NCBI GenBank assembly: GCA_035309005.1
Contig: DATGFP010000034.1
Coordinates: forward strand, 26,559 to 90,558
Source of the DNA: DATARH01 sp035309005
GTDB taxonomy: Bacteria; Pseudomonadota; Alphaproteobacteria; ATCC43930; CGMCC-115725
DNA length: 64,000 bases
Reading direction: 5' to 3'
Translations under genes and position numbers: made by a program
The notes under the pieces: generated by a model
Databases searched by the model: none
The model's input: the letters and a program-made list of their open reading frames with translations, nothing else
Told to the model about the DNA's origin: nothing
Part shown: one piece after another, positions 1-8,658 of the stretch
How positions within the stretch are numbered: position 1 is the stretch's first letter
How the letters are laid out: the number at the start of each line of letters is the position of its first letter

Positions 1-252
1 CTGCACCTCTTCCTCGGCCAGCGCCTTCATTTCCGGGTCGTCGGCCGCTTCGGCCATCTCGGCCGCGGCGGCGAGATCGGCTTCGGTGCGGCGCAAATTC
101 TCGATGCCGCCGACTATCGGGTCGAGCTCGCTGTATTCCTTCGACAATCGGGCAAAATCGGCGCCGCTCACCCCGGCGGCCGACAAGGCCGCGCCGAGCT
201 CTGCATGCCTGCGTCGCAGCTGGTCGAACCGCGATTCGAGCGCCCTCTCCAT
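1..252 (-). CDS. prfA: Peptide chain release factor 1 (N-terminal part, cut by window edge)
   Basis: The first 84 codons of a release factor that recognises UAA/UAG stop codons and triggers peptide release on the ribosome. The ATG lies 6 bases after the hisS stop, so the two are co-transcribed. The visible residues begin MERALESRFDQL and include LSKEYSELDPIV, the conserved helix region of the RF1 N-terminal domain; the GGQ and PxT domains lie outside the window. A hisS-prfA order is common in Rhodospirillales. Identification rests on this short piece and the neighbour, and it is fairly secure because the LSKEYSELDPIV stretch is characteristic of bacterial RF1. Confidence 0.85.
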   Translation of the reverse strand, partial: MERALESRFDQLRRRHAELGAALSAAGVSGADFARLSKEYSELDPIVGGIENLRRTEADLAAAAEMAEAADDPEMKALAEEEVQ

Positions 253-258
253 CGCGCG

Positions 259-1506
259 TCAGCCGTAGAGCGCCGCGAGCCACGCCGGCAGGTTATCGAG
301 CGCGACCTCGCTTTGTGCGCCGCTGTCGAGATCGCGCACCGTCGCGGCGCCGCGCGCCAGCTCGTCCTGGCCGAGAAGCACCGCGGCGCGAGCGCCGATC
401 CGGTCGGCCCGCCGCATCCGCCGCTGCAAATTGCCGGAATAGCCGAGATCGACGACGAAGCCGGCATCGCGCAGTTTTTCCGCCAGATCAATCGGCCACA
501 GCTCATCGACAATGGCGATCGGGATCAGCGCCACCGGGCGCTTCGGCGCTGGCGGTTCATCGATCAGCATGGCCAGTCGCTCGATGCCGGCGGCCCAACC
601 GACTCCCGGCATCGCGGGGCCGCCCATCAATTCGACCAGCCCATCGTAGCGCCCGCCGGCGAGCACGGTGCCCTGCGAGCCAAGATCGGTGGTGACGAAC
701 TCGAAAACCGTGTGCGTGTAGTAATCGAGACCGCGCACAAGGCGCTGGTTGATGCGATGAGCGATGCCGATCCGATCGAGGCCGCCCCGTACGCCCGCAA
801 AGAATTGCCGCGATGCCGGGTTGAGGAACTCCTCAAAGCGCGGCGCATCGGCGTTGATGCGCACATCGCCGGGGTCTTTCGAGTCGAGGATGCGCAGCGG
901 GTTGGCTGCGAGCCGGCGCCGGCTGTCTTCCGATAATTCGGACTGTCGCGCCGAGAAATAGCCGACCAGGGCATCGCGGTAGGCGGCACGACTTTCCGGG
1001 TCGCCCAGCGTGTTCAGCTCCAGCACCACGCGCTCGCCAACCCCGAGTTCCCTCAGGATGCGCTGGCCCAGCGCGATGATCTCGATGTCGGCCTGCGGCG
1101 TCGCGACGCCGAGCAATTCGGCGCCGATCTGGTGGAACTGGCGGAAGCGGCCCTTTTGTGGCCGCTCGTAGCGGAACATCGGCCCCGAATAGAAGAACTT
1201 GAGCGGCGTCGACTGCGTCAGCCCGTTCGACAGCACCGCACGGACCACGCCGGCGGTGTTTTCCGGCCGCAAGGTGACTTCCTCGCCGCCGCGGTCCGTG
1301 AAGGTGTACATCTCCTTCGAGACGATGTCGGTGTGCTCGCCAATCGGGCGCGAAAACACTTCGGTGAATTCGAAGATCGGCGTCGCGATTTCGGCGAAAC
1401 CGTAAAGCGCCGCCAAGTCGCGCGCGGTGTCGCCGATCCGGCGGTGTCGCCGCATCGTCTCGGGCAACAAATCCTGCGTGCCGCGCACCGGCTGCAAGGC
1501 TGGCAT
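259..1506 (-). CDS. hisS: Histidine--tRNA ligase
   Basis: Class II aminoacyl-tRNA synthetase that charges tRNA-His in the cytoplasm, 415 aa, normal for the family. It opens with the typical PVRGTQDLLPE. Motif 2 is visible as FRYERPQKGRFRQFHQIG. The histidine-binding HisA box reads LVRGLDYYTHTVFE, and motif 3 is AAGIERLAML. An anticodon-binding domain follows, with DLGYSGNLQRRMRRAD and GARAAVLLGQDEL near the C-terminus. It starts at ATG and is followed by prfA after 6 bases. The upstream neighbour, a membrane protein gene on the same strand, ends 57 bases away. Confidence 0.97.
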   Translation of the reverse strand: MPALQPVRGTQDLLPETMRRHRRIGDTARDLAALYGFAEIATPIFEFTEVFSRPIGEHTDIVSKEMYTFTDRGGEEVTLRPENTAGVVRAVLSNGLTQSTPLKFFYSGPMFRYERPQKGRFRQFHQIGAELLGVATPQADIEIIALGQRILRELGVGERVVLELNTLGDPESRAAYRDALVGYFSARQSELSEDSRRRLAANPLRILDSKDPGDVRINADAPRFEEFLNPASRQFFAGVRGGLDRIGIAHRINQRLVRGLDYYTHTVFEFVTTDLGSQGTVLAGGRYDGLVELMGGPAMPGVGWAAGIERLAMLIDEPPAPKRPVALIPIAIVDELWPIDLAEKLRDAGFVVDLGYSGNLQRRMRRADRIGARAAVLLGQDELARGAATVRDLDSGAQSEVALDNLPAWLAALYG

Positions 1507-1563
1507 CGCTCTCGTCTCTCCCCACCGCGGCGCATGGCGGCTGACGGCGCTGCGCGGCGCCGG

Positions 1564-3339
1564 CTAGCGCGAGATCGCCCGCGGTGCCGGCCGCTTGCGC
1601 CCGGACACCGATAAGTGGCGACAGAGCGCGTAAATGCCAAGGCAAATCCCCGCCAGGATTGCGCCCAAGCCGACCAGCGATGCGATGTCGGCCGCAAGCT
1701 GCCACTCGGGCCGGCGATAGGCGAAGGGCCGGTAAGCGGCAAACGCGGTCTCGGCGGCGGCCGCGTCGGCGGCAAAGCCGTCGCCGGGCGAGCAGGAATT
1801 GTCGCGGCCATAAATGTAGCAGGCCGGGTTGCGCAGGTGCCGGTCGGGCAGCGACAAAGGGCCGAGGCGAAGGCCCCACGGAAAGGTTTGCAGCTTGTAG
1901 CCGAACAGCGGCTCGTAGCACGGAAAGGCCGATGCCCCGGCGGCCAATAGATCGTTGTCGGGAAAGGCGCGGCCGGCGGCGATCGCGGTGACCGGCGGTG
2001 GCAGTCCGGTGCGGCGCAGCGCGCGGTCGGCCGCGAGGATCGGCGATGGATCGTAGGGCTGCTGACGGTAATGCGTCGTGTCGGCAACCAATGCCTGGCC
2101 GACCGTCGCGAGGATGCCGATCAGCGCCACGCCGCCGCGCACTCGAGGGTCGGCGAACAGCAGGTCCAGCATCAACGCGGCGGCGATCGCCAGCGGCAGC
2201 AGGTAGACGAAAAACCAGCGCACCAGCATGCCGTTTTCGCCGATATAGGGCAGGGTCCTCAGCCAGGCCGCGAATTGCGGGCCACCGCAATTCAGCCACA
2301 GCGGGATCGCCAGCACCGCGGCGAGGCCGATCGCCGCGAGCCAGCGTTGCGGCGGCGGCCGGCGGCGCAACGCGCCGCGGGCGAGAGCCGCGCCGGCGCC
2401 GCCGACAAGCAGCACCAGCGGCACCAGGCCGAGGCCGAATTCGAATTCGTGGCGTTCGGCGAATTGCGGCAGCGCCGAGGGGAGGAAAAACGCCTGGAAC
2501 AGCGCCGGCAATGCGGTCGCGAGGTCGGGGAAAATGAACAGCGTGCCGTCGCGGCGAAATTCGCTGACGAAAACCAGGGCTGGCGCCAACTTGGCCGCGC
2601 CGGCCGCCGCGGCGAGGAGGCCGGCGCCGAGGCCCAACGGCCAAAATGACATGACCGGCCGGCATGCCAGGGCGTGCAGCAGCCAGACGGCGAGCGCCGC
2701 CAGGGCCAAGGGGACGATGATGTTGGGCGCGCCGCAATAGACGACATAGGTGAGAATCGCCCCGCCGAGCGCGGTCATCACGAGGAAGCGGCGAAGCCAA
2801 TCCGGGCGCCCGTCGAGCGGGGTCAACAGCACAAAGCACAGCAGCGGCAGCAGCCCGACCGCGTGATAGGTGACCTGCCCGATCGCCATCCGGTACAGCA
2901 AAAAGCCGTTGAACAGGAAGATCACCGCCCCGAGAGCAGCGGCCGCCAGCGATGTGTCGAAGCGCCGGCGCAGCAGCACGAACGTCCCGAGCCCGCCCAG
3001 CCAGGCGAACAGCACTAGGGTGAGAAAAACGCTCGTCAGCGGATCGACGAATTCGGCGAGCGCTTGCGGCGCCGAATAGAAGATCGATTGCGGGTTGGCG
3101 AGGAAGGGCAGTCCGCCGCAGAAGGCGGGCGAGAAATCCGGCAGTGCGAAGAGGCCGTTGGCGGTGATCCAATAGCGGCCGGCGAGGATCAGCGGCAGGA
3201 AGTAGGAATAATCCTCGCCGACCCGGCCGGCCGGGTTCGGAAAGAAGCTTTTGGCGAATAGGGCGTAGACCGCCGCGCTGGCCAGCAACGCCAGGCCGCA
3301 CCCCCAATGGCGGCCGGTCATCGCCATTTCGCGCGCCAT
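1564..3339 (-). CDS. Large multi-pass membrane protein, possible GT-C type glycosyltransferase
   Basis: A 591-aa protein with roughly a dozen hydrophobic segments starting at residue 13. After the first segment comes a loop with an acidic pair (VGEDYSYF, residues 40-47), the position where GT-C glycosyltransferases carry their acidic catalytic motif; this is suggestive only. I see no soluble domain and no signature of a named family. It sits in the same direction as a GT87-like gene ending 42 bases upstream, so the two probably share a transcript, and I infer a role in transferring sugars from lipid carriers at the inner membrane. Three possible ATG starts lie within the first seven codons; the first is reported. 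Function remains unassigned. Confidence 0.7.
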   Translation of the reverse strand: MAREMAMTGRHWGCGLALLASAAVYALFAKSFFPNPAGRVGEDYSYFLPLILAGRYWITANGLFALPDFSPAFCGGLPFLANPQSIFYSAPQALAEFVDPLTSVFLTLVLFAWLGGLGTFVLLRRRFDTSLAAAALGAVIFLFNGFLLYRMAIGQVTYHAVGLLPLLCFVLLTPLDGRPDWLRRFLVMTALGGAILTYVVYCGAPNIIVPLALAALAVWLLHALACRPVMSFWPLGLGAGLLAAAAGAAKLAPALVFVSEFRRDGTLFIFPDLATALPALFQAFFLPSALPQFAERHEFEFGLGLVPLVLLVGGAGAALARGALRRRPPPQRWLAAIGLAAVLAIPLWLNCGGPQFAAWLRTLPYIGENGMLVRWFFVYLLPLAIAAALMLDLLFADPRVRGGVALIGILATVGQALVADTTHYRQQPYDPSPILAADRALRRTGLPPPVTAIAAGRAFPDNDLLAAGASAFPCYEPLFGYKLQTFPWGLRLGPLSLPDRHLRNPACYIYGRDNSCSPGDGFAADAAAAETAFAAYRPFAYRRPEWQLAADIASLVGLGAILAGICLGIYALCRHLSVSGRKRPAPRAISR

Positions 3340-3381
3340 GGCGCCGGCTCACGGTCAGCGATGGGCCAGTGCATCGGGCCG

Positions 3382-4668
3382 CTACTGTCCCGCCGAGGCG
3401 GCAACGCCGGCGGGATCGACCACGTCGGCAGCGTACCGGCGCATCGCAGCCATCACCATGGCGAGGAACAGCAGGATCAATAGCGGCGTCAGGGCGCCGG
3501 GGGGGAGCAACCTTGGCGGGGCGAACAGCGGGCTGATCCACACCGCGGCGGCGAGCACGATTTCCGAAGTGCGCAGGCCGCTCATGCGCGGTGCGGTGAT
3601 GAAGAGGCCCGCCGCCAGTCCCAGCAGAACGGCATCGGACGCCGAGGCATGCGGCGCCGCCAGCATCGTCGCCGCCAGCAGCGCGGCAAGCTGCAGCGAC
3701 GGCATTGAGCGATGGCGGTAGGTCTCGTAGACAAACGCGGCGGCCAGCGCGACCGCGACCCACTGCGCGAGGCTCGCCAAGGCTTGCGGCGCGTTGAGCG
3801 CGCTGACGCAGGCGAAGACGCTCACTCCGTTGAGCCGGCCGGCGGTCACCCAGGCGCGGTAGGCCTCGTCGGCGCCGGTCATCATCGCGATCCACGCCTG
3901 CCAGATGCCGGGGCCGAACACCGCCAGGCTCAGCAGCGCCAGGGCCGCCGCACTCGCCGCGGTGCTGACGAGGGCGCGCCACTGCCGCGTCGCGAGCAGC
4001 GCCACCGGCACCAGCAGCCAGAGCTGCGGCTTCAGCGTCAGCACGCCGAAGAGCGCGCCGGCGAGCACCGGGGAGCGGCCCAGCAATCCGAAGCCGCCGA
4101 GCAGCAGAGCGCTCGTGAAAAAGGCGTTCTGTCCGGTCATCACGTCGAACGGGACGGCCGGGCACAACAGCAGCGAGAACGCCGCGATCCAGCGCGGCAT
4201 GCCGCGGCCGAAATGCAGCAGGGCGGCGAGGATCGCGGCGGCAAACCCAATCAGCAGAAAGGCCGCCAGCGAGGCCGCCGGCGGCAGCAGCCCGAACGGC
4301 AGAAACAGCAGGAGAAAGCTCGGCGGATAAACCCAAGGGTGCAGGATCAGCGGCTGCGACAGCCAGAGGGCGAAGCGCTGGTTCAGCGCGGCCGTCAGGG
4401 TTCGGCCGTCGAAGACGAGCGGCAGGTTGCCGTCGAAATAAGCGCGCGCCGCCGTATAGAAGACCATCCAGTCCTGGCCGGGATCGCGGAAGAACACCCA
4501 AATCCAAAGAGCCCAGGCCGCCAGCCCGGCCGCGCCGCAGATGAGTGCCAGCGTCACCGCCCGCTTCGGCGACAGCGGCCAATGGGGCGCGCCGTCGCTC
4601 CCGACCGTCGCGGCCGCGTCGCCGCCAATCGGCGCGGCAAAGTGGGCCCCGGCAGGCTCGCCCGACAT
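3382..4668 (-). CDS. GT87/DUF2029-like membrane glycosyltransferase
   Basis: A 428-aa protein with many membrane segments. It contains features usual for GT87 (mannosyltransferase-like, formerly DUF2029): DWMVFYTAARAYFDG after the first segment, a WVYPPSFLLLFLPFGLLP loop, and TGQNAFFTSALLLG in mid-protein. GT87 enzymes use polyprenol-phosphate sugars on the periplasmic face; the sugar here cannot be told. ATG 4668 is preferred over an in-frame GTG at 4677 because AAGG lies about 9 bases before it. It heads a two-gene unit with the membrane protein downstream and is divergent from a second GT87-like gene 119 bases away. Confidence 0.78.
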   Translation of the reverse strand: MSGEPAGAHFAAPIGGDAAATVGSDGAPHWPLSPKRAVTLALICGAAGLAAWALWIWVFFRDPGQDWMVFYTAARAYFDGNLPLVFDGRTLTAALNQRFALWLSQPLILHPWVYPPSFLLLFLPFGLLPPAASLAAFLLIGFAAAILAALLHFGRGMPRWIAAFSLLLCPAVPFDVMTGQNAFFTSALLLGGFGLLGRSPVLAGALFGVLTLKPQLWLLVPVALLATRQWRALVSTAASAAALALLSLAVFGPGIWQAWIAMMTGADEAYRAWVTAGRLNGVSVFACVSALNAPQALASLAQWVAVALAAAFVYETYRHRSMPSLQLAALLAATMLAAPHASASDAVLLGLAAGLFITAPRMSGLRTSEIVLAAAVWISPLFAPPRLLPPGALTPLLILLFLAMVMAAMRRYAADVVDPAGVAASAGQ

Positions 4669-4787
4669 GATCTCCACCTTTGGCGCGGCTCGGCAAGGCT
4701 GATGCAGGCGCCTTAAGTCATGGTTAACGGCCGAGCTTTAGATAGCATCAGTTTGCGGCGCCGAGGGCGCGGGCGATAGGCGGAAGG

Positions 4788-6092
4788 TTGGATCATGCGG
4801 GCTGCCAGCTCTGTCCGACGGCATCGCATGAGGGTGCGTTGAGGCCCGTCGCCAGCCTGTGCGACGGACGCTGGCTCACCCGCCGGCGGATAGGCATCGC
4901 CGCGGCGATCCTGCTGGCGGTGCAGATTGCCGGGTTCGCCTTCATCGTCGCCGGCACGCACGGCTGGATCACCCCGTTGAAGGGGCCGACGACCACCGAT
5001 TTCGTCAGCTTCTATGCCGCCGGGCGGCTGGCCGAGGCGGGAACCCCGGCCCTCGCCTATGATCGCGCGGCGCATCTCGCGGCCGAGGAGCAGGTCGCCG
5101 GAATCGGCATCGTGTATCAGTTTTTCAATTACCCGCCGGTATACCTGCTGCTGTGCGCGGTGCTCGCGATGCTGCCCTATCTTCTGGCATTCGTCGCGTT
5201 CGAGACCGCGACGCTCGTGCTCTATCTTTGCGTCGCCACGCGCATCCTGGGCGAGCGCAGCGGGGTCGCGCTTGTCGTGCTGCTCGGCTTCCCGATGGTG
5301 TTCTGGAATTTCGGCATCGGGCAGAATGCGTTCCTGACGGCCGGATTGTTCGGTGCGGCGACGCTGGTGATCGACCGCCGCCCGGTTGTCGCCGGACTTT
5401 TCTTCGGCACGCTCTGCTACAAGCCGCAATTCGGCCTGATGGTGCCGCTGGCGCTGGCCGCCGCCGGCCAATGGCGCGCCTTCGCCGCGGCGGCCGTCTC
5501 GGCGACCGTCTTGGTGCTGCTGTCGCTGGCGCTGTTCGGGGCCGGGACCTGGCAGGCTTTCCTGGAGGTCGCCGGCAACTCGCCGGCAATGTACGAATCG
5601 GGGCGCATCCTGTTTGTCGGCATGGCGAATTCCTTCGGCGCGGCACGCCTGCTCGGCGCCGGCCCGCCGCTAGCCTACGCGATGCAAGCGGTCGCGAGCC
5701 TTGCCGCGGCCGGTGTCGTCGTCGCGGTGTGGCGGCGCGGCCTTGGCCTGCCGACGCGCGCCGCGACGCTCGCCGCCGCGACGATCGTCGCGGCGCCGCT
5801 GGCGCTCTTTTATGACCTGATGCTCGCCGCCATCGCGGCGGCCTGGCTCGTCCGCGACCGCGGCTCTCCGGCCGCCGCCGGCTGGGAGAGCGCGGTGCTG
5901 GCGGCGCTTTACCTGGTGGTGCTCGATGGGCGCGGCCTCGCCGAGCATTGGCGAGTGCCCGCCTTCCCGCTCGCCGCGATCGTGCTCCTCGCGCTCGCCG
6001 CCGCCCGCGCCTGGCGGGAAATGACGGCGTCACCCGGCGATGCTGGGCTCGCGGCGGCGCGAGGCGAGCCGTCCTGCGGCGCACCCGATTGA
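4788..6092 (+). CDS. GT87/DUF2029-like membrane glycosyltransferase
   Basis: A 434-aa multi-pass protein that is a clear relative of the divergent gene upstream. It has TTDFVSFYAAGRLAEAG after the first membrane segment, FNYPPVYLLLCAVLAMLP, GIGQNAFLTAGLFGAATL, and GTLCYKPQFGLMVPLALA. These match the GT87 pattern of an acidic loop, a YPP motif and a GQN motif. The reported start is TTG 4788; an in-frame TTG near 4839 preceded by GAGGG is an alternative, so the N-terminus is uncertain. The two GT87 genes probably arose by duplication. The gene converges on a third membrane protein gene with 27 bases between stops. Confidence 0.75.
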   Translation: MDHAGCQLCPTASHEGALRPVASLCDGRWLTRRRIGIAAAILLAVQIAGFAFIVAGTHGWITPLKGPTTTDFVSFYAAGRLAEAGTPALAYDRAAHLAAEEQVAGIGIVYQFFNYPPVYLLLCAVLAMLPYLLAFVAFETATLVLYLCVATRILGERSGVALVVLLGFPMVFWNFGIGQNAFLTAGLFGAATLVIDRRPVVAGLFFGTLCYKPQFGLMVPLALAAAGQWRAFAAAAVSATVLVLLSLALFGAGTWQAFLEVAGNSPAMYESGRILFVGMANSFGAARLLGAGPPLAYAMQAVASLAAAGVVVAVWRRGLGLPTRAATLAAATIVAAPLALFYDLMLAAIAAAWLVRDRGSPAAAGWESAVLAALYLVVLDGRGLAEHWRVPAFPLAAIVLLALAAARAWREMTASPGDAGLAAARGEPSCGAPD

Positions 6093-6119
6093 CCGGCAGA
6101 TTTCCGCCGTATGCTCGCG

Positions 6120-7562
6120 CTACGGGCAGCGATGCAGCAGGCAGCCGTAATAGCGAAAGATGTCGGTCTGCCCTAGCCGATCGCTCGCCATCCCGAACGG
6201 CGAGAGCATGTAGATCAGCCAGAGAAATTGGGCGGCGAAAATGTCGACCAGCGCGGCGCTGGCGAGCAGCCGGTTGCCGCCTCGGCCGGGGACCGCCAGC
6301 AGGCACCAGAACCCGATGAACGCGCCCAGTTCGAGGAGCGGATAGAACTCCATCCGATAGCGGTAGGTCATCGCGATCGCGCACAGCATCAGCAGCGCCG
6401 GGATCAGGAGGCCGCACGCGGCCAGCGCGATCGGCGCGCGGCGTGGCATCGCCCTCCCTCGCGCCAGATGGACGGCGCCGTAAATGCCGAGGCCGATGAG
6501 CAATGGATCGGAAAGTAAAAAGCTGCTTGGAGGCAGCTCGACGTCGATCATCGTCCGTTCGACGAACCCCGACCACAATAATTGCCCCGAGCCGTCGCGC
6601 AGTGCCCATAGAGGGAAAAAATAATAAAGGAGACCAAACGGCAGCCGGATCGGATTGAATTCGCCATATTCGTGGAGTGCGGCGACATGCGCCGGGTTTG
6701 GCGTTTCGATCAGTGACCGGTTCATATCCATAAAGACGAACGGATTGCCCCATCGCTGCTGATTGACGATCCCGGTAGCCACGGCAAACGCCAGCAGGAT
6801 GAGCAGCGGCAGGCACGACGAGAGCAGCCTGCTACACACGCCACCGGCGCCGTTCGCTTTCGCCACTGCCCAGCCGCGCCACAGCCAAATCAAACCAAGC
6901 GCCACGTAGAGCCCCAGCGCGGTCGAGACGCGCGTCAACAGGCATAGACCGGCAACCGCCGCGAGCGTCGACATCAGCGGGATCGAAAAACCGTCCGGCC
7001 GCGTCCACCCTTGTAGGACGAGCAACACAAAGGCGGCGGCAAACACATCCGCCCACAGCAGGATCTCCTGGTAGATCGACGGTCGCAAAAACAGCACTTG
7101 CGGCCCGCTCGCCAGGATGGCGGCGATCAACAGCCACAGCAGCAGTGGCCGGCGCGGCATGTCGACGCTGCGCCATAGGACAAGCACGGACATCACTTTG
7201 AACAGCGCCATCAACGAATCGGCGACCAGGCAGCTGAGGCGGGTAAAATCGGTCGTCGCGAAATTTGGCAGCACCAGCAACGGCGCGCGCAGCAGCGCCG
7301 GGAAGATGCCGAAATAAGAGTAGACCGCGCCGTTGCGTCGGAAGCCCTCAAGGCCGACTGCCGCCGGATCGACATCGAACCGGCCGTGCAGCATATGCAG
7401 AAGCATGCTGTTGAAGTTCAGCCCGGTAGGCAGCGGTTGGAACAGCCCGCTGGTGCCGCCGGCGGTGAGGAGCAGGGCATAATAGCCGATCGCCGGCAGC
7501 AACAGGCAGAGTGCTGCAGTGCCGACGCGCCCTGCGGGCCGTTCGGCGGTCGAACTCGTCAT
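6120..7562 (-). CDS. Multi-pass membrane protein of unknown function
   Basis: A 480-aa protein with about ten membrane segments. Codon use is less GC-rich in places than in neighbouring genes. It follows the general layout of GT-C glycosyltransferases (long first external loop from LFQPLPTGLNFNS to YSYFGIFPALL), but I do not see a named family motif. The chosen start (MTSSTAERPAG) has GGAG about 9 bases upstream; an in-frame ATG eight codons earlier lacks one. It converges on the GT87-like gene and lies near two more membrane sugar-transferase candidates, which suggests envelope polysaccharide work, but that is inference from location. Confidence 0.65.
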   Translation of the reverse strand: MTSSTAERPAGRVGTAALCLLLPAIGYYALLLTAGGTSGLFQPLPTGLNFNSMLLHMLHGRFDVDPAAVGLEGFRRNGAVYSYFGIFPALLRAPLLVLPNFATTDFTRLSCLVADSLMALFKVMSVLVLWRSVDMPRRPLLLWLLIAAILASGPQVLFLRPSIYQEILLWADVFAAAFVLLVLQGWTRPDGFSIPLMSTLAAVAGLCLLTRVSTALGLYVALGLIWLWRGWAVAKANGAGGVCSRLLSSCLPLLILLAFAVATGIVNQQRWGNPFVFMDMNRSLIETPNPAHVAALHEYGEFNPIRLPFGLLYYFFPLWALRDGSGQLLWSGFVERTMIDVELPPSSFLLSDPLLIGLGIYGAVHLARGRAMPRRAPIALAACGLLIPALLMLCAIAMTYRYRMEFYPLLELGAFIGFWCLLAVPGRGGNRLLASAALVDIFAAQFLWLIYMLSPFGMASDRLGQTDIFRYYGCLLHRCP

Positions 7563-7658
7563 TTTCCACGCTCCGCAGCGCACCAAGGCTTGCTGATTAA
7601 GATACCGGATTTAGCTGCGGCTAACTGCACCAGCACCAGACGCAGCCGTTGCAGAGGC

Positions 7659-8606
7659 TCAAAGATCGAGGACGAGGACGTCGCTGAGGGCGCGCGAGCA
7701 GCAGATCAAGAGGTGGGTGCGGCGGGCGGTTTCGGCGAGGATCGGGTCGCGGTGGTCGGGTTCGCCGGCGATGTAGCGGGTCAGGCAGGTGCCGCAATAG
7801 CCGAGTTCGCACGAGGTGCGGGCTTCGACGCCGTGGCGGCGCAAGACGTCGATGATCGTCTCGCCCGGCGGCACGTCGTATTCGGCGCCGCTCTTCGCCA
7901 GGCGGACGCGAAACGGCCGGTCCTCCTCGACGCGGGAAGGCGGGGCCGCGCCGGGGCCGGAGAAATATTCGCAATGCACGCTGCCGGCGGGCCAATGCGC
8001 CGAGGCGGCGGCCGCCGCCGCCATCATGCCGGCCGGGCCGCAATAGTAGAGATGCGTGCCGGGCTGCCAGTCGCGCAGCAGAGCGGCGATGTCGAGCCCG
8101 CGCGACGGGTCGCCGCCATCGTAATGGAACACCACCCGCCCCATCGCGGCGAGCAGGTCGAGCTCCTCGCGAAAGGCCGTCTTCTCCGGGGCGCGGGTGC
8201 AGTAATGCAGGTGGAATTCGCTGCGGCGGCGGCGCAATTCGGCGATCATCGCCATGATCGGGGTGATGCCGATGCCGCCGGCGAGCAAGAGGTGGCGCTC
8301 GGCCGCCTCGGCGAGCGCAAAGTGGTTGTGCGGCAGCGACACCTCGACGACGTTGCCGACCCGCACCGCGTCATGCAGCTGCCGCGAGCCCTCCCCGAGG
8401 CTCTCGCGCAGCACGGCGATGCAATAGCGCCGCCGCTCGGCCGGGTCGTTCCACAATGAATAGTCGCGCCAGACCCCCTCGCCGAGCCGCACGCCAACAT
8501 GCGCGCCGGCGGCAAAGCGCGGCAGATCGCGCCCGTTCGGATCGACGAGCTCGTAGCCGTTGACGGCCTCGGCCAGATAGGTGATCGAGCGCACGCGCAG
8601 CCGCAT
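7659..8606 (-). CDS. PDR/VanB-type oxidoreductase (flavin, NAD and 2Fe-2S ferredoxin domains)
   Basis: A 315-aa electron-transfer reductase of the phthalate dioxygenase reductase family. The flavin-binding domain carries RDYSLWND; the NAD domain has GGIGITPIMAM and YYCGPAGMM. The C-terminal plant-type ferredoxin binds 2Fe-2S through SCELGYCGTC plus a distant Cys in LLICCSRA. Such proteins pass electrons from NADH to Rieske oxygenases or demethylases, but no oxygenase gene is in the window, so the partner is unknown. It is the last gene of a minus-strand run after the substrate-binding protein gene (52 bases upstream). Confidence 0.9.
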   Translation of the reverse strand: MRLRVRSITYLAEAVNGYELVDPNGRDLPRFAAGAHVGVRLGEGVWRDYSLWNDPAERRRYCIAVLRESLGEGSRQLHDAVRVGNVVEVSLPHNHFALAEAAERHLLLAGGIGITPIMAMIAELRRRRSEFHLHYCTRAPEKTAFREELDLLAAMGRVVFHYDGGDPSRGLDIAALLRDWQPGTHLYYCGPAGMMAAAAAASAHWPAGSVHCEYFSGPGAAPPSRVEEDRPFRVRLAKSGAEYDVPPGETIIDVLRRHGVEARTSCELGYCGTCLTRYIAGEPDHRDPILAETARRTHLLICCSRALSDVLVLDL

Positions 8607-8658
8607 GGCGTGTTATCTCGCGAATCCGTCCCGCTGCAAACCGCAATCGCCGATAGGG

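Noticed and set aside
833..4696. A 1287-codon open frame on the minus strand across hisS and two membrane protein genes
   Set aside because: It is the opposite-phase shadow of very GC-rich genes: low-complexity Arg/Ala/Pro-rich translation, no motifs, and it overlaps three well-supported genes on the same strand.
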